DNA of 21,506 nucleotides from Thermogladius sp. (GTDB taxonomy: Archaea > Thermoproteota > Thermoprotei_A > Sulfolobales > Desulfurococcaceae). The translations under genes were made by a program, and so were the position numbers. The notes beneath the pieces were generated by a model. The model did not search any database. It was given only the letters and a program-made list of their open reading frames with translations, and had not been told where the DNA came from. The stretch covers positions 1-21,506 of the forward strand of contig WYEE01000073.1 in the NCBI GenBank assembly GCA_009904025.1, written 5' to 3'. Shown in pieces: positions 7,549 to 14,590 of this stretch (position 1 is its first letter; each line of letters opens with the position of its first letter).

Positions 7549-8064
7549 GTGAGGGATCGTTGGTTGAAGCAATCCCACCTGCGGGTCTTGTTGGCGAGCG
7601 ATGAAAACGGGTTCCTAGATTTAAGTCAGGTTCAGCAGAAGCTTAATTTAACCATGTCAAGCCTGAGAAGATACATCAGGATCCTCGAGAGAGACGGGTT
7701 TGTATCGAGGTCGGAGAAGGGTTTTGTATTAACAGAGAAGGGGATGAAGCTGAAGAAGACTGTTCAGGCGTTGAAGGAGAAGAGGGATGCACCAGCCTAC
7801 TACATCACAGACCCGTCGACAGGCCAACCCATACCACTCAGCTTCAGAAACTACAGCCAGCTCTACGCTATACTAGCCTACGGTCTAGTGGATAAATCCC
7901 TCATCGAGAAGCACATCTCCCAGGGATACCTCTCCAACTGGGCACGGGAAGCATTAGGCGACGAGTACCTGGCGAGTCTCATCCAAGGCGGGGAGGTCAA
8001 GAACGCCAGTGACCTACTAGCCTACTTGAAGATGATAATCCAGCTCTCAACGGCTGAGAAGTAA
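7549..8064 (+). CDS. Winged-helix transcriptional regulator with DUF5752-like C-terminal domain
   Basis: A 171-residue protein with an N-terminal winged helix (about 8-70: DLSQVQQKLNLTMSSLRRYIRILERDGFV, then a wing ending in LTEKGMKL). The C-terminal half (about 83-160) has the pattern H122, G126, S129, W131 and L141-A142 with GDEY just before the last pair. The same spacing occurs in the C-terminal extension of the GH57 enzyme at 9539 and fits the DUF5752 family as I recall it. Its last base pairs overlap the maltokinase-like gene (TAATG), so the two are cotranscribed. Regulation of the adjacent alpha-glucan genes is inferred from position; a sugar-related ligand for the C-terminal domain is a guess. 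The GTG start is supported by the predicted leaderless promoter. Confidence 0.82.
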   Translation: MRDRWLKQSHLRVLLASDENGFLDLSQVQQKLNLTMSSLRRYIRILERDGFVSRSEKGFVLTEKGMKLKKTVQALKEKRDAPAYYITDPSTGQPIPLSFRNYSQLYAILAYGLVDKSLIEKHISQGYLSNWAREALGDEYLASLIQGGEVKNASDLLAYLKMIIQLSTAEK

Positions 8065-9464
8065 TGCCCCGAGAGGGGGATAGGGGAGAACTCGAGGGTA
8101 GGTTGATAGAGTATATTTCGAGAGCACGCTGGTGGCCTTGGAAAACAGGTGAGAGAGCCCCGTTTATAACGAAGCTGGTGGAGAGAAACGGTTTCGTCCA
8201 CGTTAGGGTAAGCGACGGGGAGAACCTGTACCAGGCATCCTTCATTGAAGGCGATAACCCTGGTCTACCCGGAGACCGGGTCATACCCTTCAAGGGGCGG
8301 TACCTGTATGAGGCGGAGTACGATAGTAGATTCCTCGAGAATATCAGGGAGGTGAGCGGTGTAACCCTAGAGCTTGCAGGCGACTTCGATCCGGCGATCA
8401 CGTCGGCCAGGCCCCTTACATTGGATTCAACAAACGTTGTCTCCCTACTGGAGACCCGGAGGGGGGAGAAAGCTGTTTTAAAAAGCTACAGGCTGCTCCC
8501 CAAAGTGAACATGGAGTACTTGTGCCTCGTCAAACTCAGCAGGGAGGGTTTTAAGAACACGCCCAGAGTGAGAGGGTTGATACACGAAGACGGTGATCCT
8601 ATAGCTATCATCCTCCAGTTCATCACAGGGTTCAACGATGCTGGATACCCCTTCTACGAGGAGTTGTCCAGCTGGCTTAGGTCTAGGGATATAAGGCTCA
8701 ACCTCGGCTTATCTGCTAAGTTGGGGGTTGTGACAGCTGGGCTCCACGAGGCATTGAACAAGCCCGGGGACAAAGGGTTCTTCGGGTTAGAGGAGATCAC
8801 GAACAACGATATCTCAAGATGGGAGGAAAGGTTGAGCCGGAGAGTTAACTTCATATACGAGAAGTTCGACGAGTACGCTACTATCAAAGACTACGAGTGG
8901 CTCGGCTACTGGAGAGATGTCTTCGATAAAAAAGGGATAGAGGTAGTTGAGGAGGCGAGGAGTCTCCTGGACAAATATAAGGGCGGTCTCAAAGCGAGGA
9001 TACACCAGGATCTGCATCTACTCCAAATGATCTATAACCCGAGCGAGGGCGAATTCTACATAATAGATTTCGAGGGGGAGCCTGGCAGGAGTAACGATGA
9101 GAAAGTCGAGAAGGAACCCCCTCTCAGGGACGTAGCCTCCCTTGTAAGGAGCTTCCATTACCTCTCTTTTTCAGCTGTCATGAATTGGAGTAGCCTGAGT
9201 CTGGATCACGTGGCGCGAAGCCTCTTAGGCGAAGACCCCGCTCTACAATGGAGGAAGAGGCATTTGACCTCCATGATCTACTCCTACCTGGCCGACACTT
9301 TAAGGGGGGATATCCACGGATTCGGCGAGAAAATAATAGCGGGTTTAGACGAATACTTGAAGCCGTGGGTCGTGGAGAGAGCTTTATACGAGGCCGTGTA
9401 CGAGTTGATGTATAGACCGGGTTGGTCCCCAATCCCTATTCTAGGATTGCTGAGGATCTACTAG
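8064..9464 (+). CDS. Maltokinase-like sugar kinase
   Basis: A 466-residue kinase of the aminoglycoside phosphotransferase-like fold, closest by motif to maltokinase (Pep2/Mak), which makes maltose 1-phosphate from maltose and ATP. The N-terminal cap shows RARWWPWKTG (about 20-29), matching the RRWFxxK motif of the family. The catalytic loop is IHQDLHLLQ (about 314-322), where most maltokinases read HGDLHLGQ. The metal segment is YIIDFEGEPGR (about 333-343), followed by PPLRDVASLVRSFHY (about 353-367). These last two blocks are strongly maltokinase-like. Length fits. The start ATG overlaps the regulator stop by one base. No GlgE or TreS, the usual partners, is present here, so the product's fate is unknown; glucosamine or glucose kinase activity is an alternative. 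Confidence 0.83.
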   Translation: MPREGDRGELEGRLIEYISRARWWPWKTGERAPFITKLVERNGFVHVRVSDGENLYQASFIEGDNPGLPGDRVIPFKGRYLYEAEYDSRFLENIREVSGVTLELAGDFDPAITSARPLTLDSTNVVSLLETRRGEKAVLKSYRLLPKVNMEYLCLVKLSREGFKNTPRVRGLIHEDGDPIAIILQFITGFNDAGYPFYEELSSWLRSRDIRLNLGLSAKLGVVTAGLHEALNKPGDKGFFGLEEITNNDISRWEERLSRRVNFIYEKFDEYATIKDYEWLGYWRDVFDKKGIEVVEEARSLLDKYKGGLKARIHQDLHLLQMIYNPSEGEFYIIDFEGEPGRSNDEKVEKEPPLRDVASLVRSFHYLSFSAVMNWSSLSLDHVARSLLGEDPALQWRKRHLTSMIYSYLADTLRGDIHGFGEKIIAGLDEYLKPWVVERALYEAVYELMYRPGWSPIPILGLLRIY

Positions 9465-9484
9465 GTTTAAATAATCGATTAAAC
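9465..9484. repeat. Inverted repeat GTTTAA-N8-TTAAAC
   Basis: Perfect 6-bp arms (9465-9470 and 9479-9484) immediately after the kinase stop codon and about 15 nt before the TATA-like tract of the next gene. It could be an operator for the GH57 operon or a chance AT-rich palindrome. Confidence 0.35.
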
Positions 9485-9496
9485 ATGCTGAAAACG

Positions 9497-9507
9497 TTTT
9501 TTATTTG
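9497..9507 (+). promoter_or_regulatory. Putative TATA box of the GH57-glycogen synthase operon
   Basis: TTTTTTATTTG preceded by AAAACG. A start site about 25 nt downstream would lie near 9527, giving a leader of about 12 nt that contains GGTG (9530-9533), 5 nt before the ATG at 9539. Confidence 0.45.
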
Positions 9508-9538
9508 CCACCCGCGAATCTATCATAGTGGTGTTTAA

Positions 9539-11080
9539 ATGCCGGATGTTGTTTTGGTATTCGAGGTTCACCAGCCGTATAGGCTCGCCAGGAATGTGTA
9601 TCATAGGCTTGTTGAGAGGGCGCTGAAAGGGGAGCTGACCCTACGCGATGTCGAGGAGGCCATATTCGACCAGCCGTTGAACAAGCTTGTGATGGAGAGG
9701 GCTTCTTCTAAATGCTATATACCTGCCACGCGGATAATACTGGAGAGCATTCAAAGGTATAGGAACTCGAATAGAAGGTTTAAAGTATCGTACTCGGTCT
9801 CAGGCGTATTCCTCGAGCAGGCCTCCAGGTGGGCTCCCGAGGTTGTGAACCTTTTCCGAAGCGTTGCCGAGACTGGTTTAGCAGAGTTCATCAGTCAGAC
9901 ATACTATCACAGCATGGTCGCATTCCTCGGAGTCCCAGAGTACAGGGAGCTCGTCGAGCAAGTGTCAGAGCATAGGAGGGTGATCGAAGAGTTAACCGGC
10001 TTAAAACCGGTTACGGTTGAGAACACAGAGTTCTCATACAACAACGACATCGCCGCTGTCTTCGCTGGGCTTGGTTATAAAGCGGTGTTGACGGAGGGCG
10101 TTGAGAGAGTCTTAGGGTGGAGGTCGCCTAACTACGTTTACAAGGCTTACGGTAGCGAGATAAAAGTGTTGACCAGGAACTACAGGTTGAGTGATGACGT
10201 AGGATTCAGGTTCAGCGATAGGAACTGGGATCAATACCCCTTGACCGCGGACAAATACTCCGCCTGGCTCTTAGCTACACCGGGGGACGTCTTGCTCATC
10301 GCCCTCGACTACGAGACTTTCGGGGAGCACCATTGGCCTGAGTCGGGTATCCACGAGTTCCTGAGGTGGCTACCCGGCGAGGTCTTGAAGTACAGCAATC
10401 TCTCCTTCTCAACACCAAGCGAGGTGGTGGATAAATACCCCGCCAGGGATACTATAGACGTACCCCCATGGTCTACTATCAGCTGGGCCGATGAGAGGGA
10501 TCTAAGCGCCTGGCTCGGGAACACGATGCAACAGGCTTCCATGAAGGCCCTCTACGACCTCTACTACTACGTGAACGCTATAGGGGATGCCGGTTTAAAG
10601 AGGCTGTGGAAGCTGTTGTCTATAAGCGACCACCTCTACTACCAGGCCACAAAGTTCGGGAGCATTGGGGAGGTGCACGCCTACTTCTCACCATACAAGA
10701 ACGCAGGGGACGCCTACGCTCTCTTCATGGAGGCCGTAGGTGTTCTATCCACACTGGTAGCAGAGGCTATTACAAGGGATCCAAGGGGATTCATAACAAG
10801 GTTCAAGACGCCGCCTGAGAAAGCCTTCTACTTCTACTCGCCTGCATCAGGCTACACTGGGTTGAGGGCTTCAAGCCTAGGCGAGTTCCTCGATTTATTG
10901 CGGAGGATACCGGACGACGTGTTCCTATACCACGCTGGGAGAGGAGATTTCTCGAGCTGGATTAGAAACGTGTTCATGCTCGAGGATCTAGCTGCCGCAG
11001 TGGCTGAAGCGGAGAAAAAGCATCCGGGTGAGGCGCGTAAGGCGGTTGAGATTGCTGTTAAATCCCAGTTAGGGGTGTGA
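9539..11080 (+). CDS. GH57 alpha-amylase-like enzyme with C-terminal DUF5752-like domain
   Basis: A 513-residue retaining glycosidase of family GH57, likely acting on alpha-1,4-glucans in the cytosol; no signal peptide. The five GH57 regions are visible: HQP (11-13), GLAEFISQTYYHS (113-125), ENTEFSYNND (161-170) with presumed nucleophile E164, ALDYETFGEHH (255-265) with presumed acid D257, and SDHLYYQ (363-369). EVHAYFSPY (378-386) then closes a core resembling the Methanocaldococcus/Pyrococcus alpha-amylase group. Residues about 424-513 are an extra module: FYFYSPASGYTG, SSLGEF, then H465, G469, S472, W474 and L484-A485, which I assign to DUF5752-like. ATG start with GGTG 5 nt upstream. Its stop overlaps the next gene's ribosome site. 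Exact specificity (alpha-amylase, glucanotransferase) is not decided. Confidence 0.87.
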   Translation: MPDVVLVFEVHQPYRLARNVYHRLVERALKGELTLRDVEEAIFDQPLNKLVMERASSKCYIPATRIILESIQRYRNSNRRFKVSYSVSGVFLEQASRWAPEVVNLFRSVAETGLAEFISQTYYHSMVAFLGVPEYRELVEQVSEHRRVIEELTGLKPVTVENTEFSYNNDIAAVFAGLGYKAVLTEGVERVLGWRSPNYVYKAYGSEIKVLTRNYRLSDDVGFRFSDRNWDQYPLTADKYSAWLLATPGDVLLIALDYETFGEHHWPESGIHEFLRWLPGEVLKYSNLSFSTPSEVVDKYPARDTIDVPPWSTISWADERDLSAWLGNTMQQASMKALYDLYYYVNAIGDAGLKRLWKLLSISDHLYYQATKFGSIGEVHAYFSPYKNAGDAYALFMEAVGVLSTLVAEAITRDPRGFITRFKTPPEKAFYFYSPASGYTGLRASSLGEFLDLLRRIPDDVFLYHAGRGDFSSWIRNVFMLEDLAAAVAEAEKKHPGEARKAVEIAVKSQLGV

Positions 11081-11082
11081 AC

Positions 11083-13005
11083 GTGCCAGGGTTCTATGTC
11101 TTCGCAATACACTTCCACCAGCCTACAGGTCAGTTGAAGAAGATCCACGAGAGGGTCTTCGAGAACAGCTATAAGCTACTCACAGACGTCTTCAAGGAGT
11201 TCAGCGACCTGAAGTTTACTATCCACGTGAGCGGACCCCTACTCTTATACGCGAGCGAGCACTACCCAGACTGGGTTAGCGAGCTAGCTAAGCTTGCTGA
11301 CTACGGTGTCGCTGAAATACTCGGTGGGAGTCTAGGCGAAGCCATCTTACCCATTCTCCCAAGCGGTGACAGAGACCTGCAGCTAAGGGAGTACGCTAGG
11401 CTTGTTGAGAGGCTTCTCGGGGTTAAACCGAGGGGTATGTGGCTCCCCGAGAGGATTTGGGAGCCCGACCTAGTCGGGTACCTCGCTAGAAACGGGGTGG
11501 AGTATGTGCTAGTAGACGACTCAACCCTATCGAGAACGGGTAGGGGAGGCAACGACTCCCTGTACCCGTGGCTTACCGAGGACTCAGGGTACAGTGTCAA
11601 AGTGTTCTTCATAGACACAGCTCTGCGATACATCTTGCCCTGGGAGCCTCCTGAGAGAGTCGTAGGCTACATGAGGGAGAGGGTTGGAGGGCTTGAGAAC
11701 CCAGTCCTAGTCTGGGGGAGCGATGCAGAGAAGTTTGGTGAGTGGAGGGATCCGGGGTGGGCCCGCTGGTGGCTCCACGGGTTCTTAAACCACATGAGAG
11801 TTGAGAAGAGCATCCAGATGGTTCACCCCTATGAGTATCTTAAAGAGCATGGTGTGAGGGGGCTAATCTACCTGCCCCCGGGTAGCTATGATAAAATGCT
11901 CGAGTGGAGCGGGGGCTTCTTCAGGAACTTCATAGTGAAATACGCTGAGGTAAACAACATGCATAAGAAAATGCTCTGGGTTAGGAGGAAGCTTTTGAAG
12001 GCCGGGGAGGGGGTGGAAGACGCGTGGAGGAGCTACCTGCTGGCCCAGTGTAACGACGCCTACTGGCACGGGTTGTTCGGCGGTGTATACCTAGCTCATT
12101 TGAGGCAGGCGATCTACGAGAACTATATTAGAGCCGAGAGAATAGCCGAGGAGGCTCTGGGCTATTATAGGGGCGGCGAGGCTAAGATTCTATTAGAGGA
12201 CTTCGACTACGATGGTTTAGACGAGCTGATCGTGGAGAGAGAGGGCTACAACCTTTACATAGACCTCGCTGACGGTGGGAGTATTTTCGAGTTCGATGTG
12301 AAGAAGAAAGGTCTTGAACACAACCTACAGGACACTATGTCCAGGTATAAGGAGCCTTATCTAGAGGAAGCCTGGTTTAAACCCGACTGGTATAGGAGGG
12401 TCAGCGGTAGAGTACACCTATGGAGCACGGACACAGGTTTAGACGACTGGTTGTGGAACACCCCCTTCAGGGATCTAAGCGACCTAGCACTAGCCCGCTT
12501 CAACCTGGCCTACCTGGATAAGGAGTACCTTGGCTTGAAGAGCGAGGGGGGCTTCTACGTGTTCGGTAGCAAAATAGCGGACATTGAAGTCGAGAAGAGG
12601 GTGAGACTCCTAGAAAACGGGTTCGCAGTCGACTACGCGGTTAGGAACGTGAGGGGTGGTAGCATTAGAGCGAGAGTGGGCTTCGAGTATCATCTAGCAC
12701 CCAAATTCGACAGGTACGGGGATAGGGAAGTACACTACAAGGTGGGAGGCGAGTTGAGGGGTCTGAGGGAGAAGTTCATGGGTGTAGGTAGAAGCGTTGA
12801 ATTGGTGAGCGAATTCTACCCTTCGGTGGAGGTGTCGTCCAACAGAGAGTTGAACATCTGGGTTGCACCGCTCTCCACTGTGGCTAGAACTGAGAAGGGT
12901 CTCCTCGAGATGCTACAGGGGGTTGGAGTCCAGTTCCTCGACGACGTTGAGTTGGCTCCTGGAAGCGAGGTTAAAGTCAGCGTTGAGACCAGAGTGAAAT
13001 GGTAA
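11083..13005 (+). CDS. GH57 4-alpha-glucanotransferase
   Basis: About 640 residues, matching the Thermococcus litoralis-type 4-alpha-glucanotransferase (659). It moves alpha-1,4-glucan segments between chains. Landmarks, counted from GTG 11077: HFHQPTGQ (12-19), AEILGGSLGEAILPILP (79-95; the reference enzyme has GGFYEP in this place), MWLPERIWEP (121-130) with nucleophile E125, GSDAEKFGEW (214-223) with acid/base D216, and NDAYWHGLFGGVYLAHLR (326-343). The C-terminal half (about 370-640) is the beta-sandwich DUF1926-type domain. The GTG at 11077 overlaps the previous stop, but GTG 11083 has GGTG (11074-11077) 5 nt upstream and is preferred. It is the second gene of the glucan operon; maltooligosaccharide rearrangement during glycogen turnover is its probable job. 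Confidence 0.9.
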   Translation: MPGFYVFAIHFHQPTGQLKKIHERVFENSYKLLTDVFKEFSDLKFTIHVSGPLLLYASEHYPDWVSELAKLADYGVAEILGGSLGEAILPILPSGDRDLQLREYARLVERLLGVKPRGMWLPERIWEPDLVGYLARNGVEYVLVDDSTLSRTGRGGNDSLYPWLTEDSGYSVKVFFIDTALRYILPWEPPERVVGYMRERVGGLENPVLVWGSDAEKFGEWRDPGWARWWLHGFLNHMRVEKSIQMVHPYEYLKEHGVRGLIYLPPGSYDKMLEWSGGFFRNFIVKYAEVNNMHKKMLWVRRKLLKAGEGVEDAWRSYLLAQCNDAYWHGLFGGVYLAHLRQAIYENYIRAERIAEEALGYYRGGEAKILLEDFDYDGLDELIVEREGYNLYIDLADGGSIFEFDVKKKGLEHNLQDTMSRYKEPYLEEAWFKPDWYRRVSGRVHLWSTDTGLDDWLWNTPFRDLSDLALARFNLAYLDKEYLGLKSEGGFYVFGSKIADIEVEKRVRLLENGFAVDYAVRNVRGGSIRARVGFEYHLAPKFDRYGDREVHYKVGGELRGLREKFMGVGRSVELVSEFYPSVEVSSNRELNIWVAPLSTVARTEKGLLEMLQGVGVQFLDDVELAPGSEVKVSVETRVKW

Positions 13006-13011
13006 TGTGGA

Positions 13012-14589
13012 ATGCGGGTTTGGATGCTCACCTTCGAGTCGAAGACGACGAGGAAGGTAGGCGGGTTAGCAGAGGTTCCGCCTGAGTTGGCGAGGAATTT
13101 AGCGGGGAGGAGCTTTGAGACCACGCTAGTGACCCCATCCCACGGCTTGAGGATTGAGGGCGGGGTGGTCTTTGAGGAGGAGATCGGGGGGTTTAAATAC
13201 AGGGTTTTAACCGCTAGGCTGGACGGATTAGACCACTACATCGTTGAAGGAGGCTCATTTGAAAGTAGCGATGTCTACGGCGGTGATCTCCCGTCTAAAG
13301 CACTTGTTTTCGCAAGGGTTGTGAAAGGGCTCTTCGAGAAGTCTCTGAAAGAGGGCTTAGCCCCCGATGTCGTTCACGCACACGACTGGCACTCAGGGTT
13401 ATCGCTCGTAGGGTTGAACAGCCTGATCGTCAAGGAGGGTTTGAAGCCCAGGCTTGTATACCACATACACCTTTTATCCAAGGCATGGTTCAAGCGGGAG
13501 GATCTCGAGGTGATTCTCTCGGGTAGGCTGGTGAAAGGCGTTTACGGTGTGAGGGACTTCTCTGAGTATTATAATTTCTCACAGGGTTTTGTGGACAAGC
13601 TCATACCTCTCCTGGCAGACAGGACTATCACTGTGAGTGTTGACTACGGTAAGACAGTGGAGAAGTGGGCTGGGCTTAAACACCGTGTGATGGTCGGGGT
13701 AGTCCCGAACGGCAGTTCGTGGAACCCCGGGATGGTTTCAGAGTATGTTGAGAAAATAGCTGGGGCCAGGGGTGTTGAGGATAGAGCTCTAACAAGGAGG
13801 GTCGTTCTAAGGGAGCTGTGCTCTAAAAATGTTGCAGAGCTTGGGGAGGAATGGTACAAGACCCTTAGAAGCCTCGGCGTGGACGCGGGGTCTGATACCT
13901 GGCATCAGTGTTTCGAAGAGGACGGGGACCTCGTCTTATCCACCGGGAGGATATCCAGGCAGAAAGGCTTCGAGGTGTTGTTGAAGGCCCTTGAGAAAAC
14001 AATAGTTAGAAACCCCCGTTTGAGACTCCTGCTTATGGTCATCCCTGTCCCGGGCTCGGAGAGCTTAATCGAGAAGATGGTTAGGTATCTCCGCGTGTAT
14101 GAGAGGAACCTTAAAATAGTTTTCGGCCGTGTACCTAAGTCCTTATATGTTCCAGCACACCACGCTGCGAGAGTTTACGTGGCTCCAAGCTTGTACGAGC
14201 CCTTCGGGTTGGTTGCATTAGAGGCGATGGCATCTGGTACACCCGTGCTCGCTAGCGACACGGGAGGGTTTAAAACCACGGTTCTAGACCTCAGGGTGGC
14301 GGGGTTGAAGGGTACTGGGATACTCTTCGAGACTGGTTCCGTTGATCAACTTGCTTCATACCTATCAGATCTAACCTTGCTGATGAGCGTTGAGGAGGTT
14401 GAGCCAGTGGAGGTTGGGAGGGTTGCTGAGAGGATCGCGGACCCTAGGGTTAGAGGTCTGTTAAACGAGCATCGAGCCCCGTTTGTTATAAGGAGATCAT
14501 GTGTAGATAGATCGAGGGAATTCGAGTGGGGTAGGTCTGTTTTAAAACTAGTGGAGGTTTACACGGGTATCCAACCCCCGGGGGTTTAA
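13012..14589 (+). CDS. glgA: Glycogen synthase, GT5 family
   Basis: A 525-residue GT-B glycosyltransferase that adds glucose from a nucleotide sugar to alpha-1,4-glucan. KVGGLAEVPPELA (15-27) is the GT5 acceptor/donor loop, with lysine K15. HAHDWHSGL (122-130), YHIHLLSKAWF (150-160) and VVPNGSSWNP (230-239) follow. In the C-terminal domain TGRISRQKG (311-319) provides the Arg and Lys that contact the donor phosphates, and PSLYEPFGLVALEAMASGTPV (392-412) carries the E-x7-E motif (E396, E404). Residues about 245-305 look like an insertion compared with bacterial GlgA. ATG start at 13012, 6 nt after the preceding stop. Donor (ADP- or UDP-glucose) cannot be told. No branching enzyme of the classical GH13 type is nearby. 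Confidence 0.92.
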   Translation: MRVWMLTFESKTTRKVGGLAEVPPELARNLAGRSFETTLVTPSHGLRIEGGVVFEEEIGGFKYRVLTARLDGLDHYIVEGGSFESSDVYGGDLPSKALVFARVVKGLFEKSLKEGLAPDVVHAHDWHSGLSLVGLNSLIVKEGLKPRLVYHIHLLSKAWFKREDLEVILSGRLVKGVYGVRDFSEYYNFSQGFVDKLIPLLADRTITVSVDYGKTVEKWAGLKHRVMVGVVPNGSSWNPGMVSEYVEKIAGARGVEDRALTRRVVLRELCSKNVAELGEEWYKTLRSLGVDAGSDTWHQCFEEDGDLVLSTGRISRQKGFEVLLKALEKTIVRNPRLRLLLMVIPVPGSESLIEKMVRYLRVYERNLKIVFGRVPKSLYVPAHHAARVYVAPSLYEPFGLVALEAMASGTPVLASDTGGFKTTVLDLRVAGLKGTGILFETGSVDQLASYLSDLTLLMSVEEVEPVEVGRVAERIADPRVRGLLNEHRAPFVIRRSCVDRSREFEWGRSVLKLVEVYTGIQPPGV

Positions 14590-14590
14590 A

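Noticed and set aside
9993..10013. Perfect 7-bp inverted repeat TAACCGG-N7-CCGGTTA
   Set aside because: It lies inside the GH57 coding region over ordinary Leu-Thr-Gly-Leu-Lys-Pro codons and has no promoter context; most likely chance.
14381..14400. CTGATGA sequence as a C/D box of a small RNA
   Set aside because: It lies inside the glycogen synthase coding region, and no matching D box with a paired terminal stem was seen nearby.
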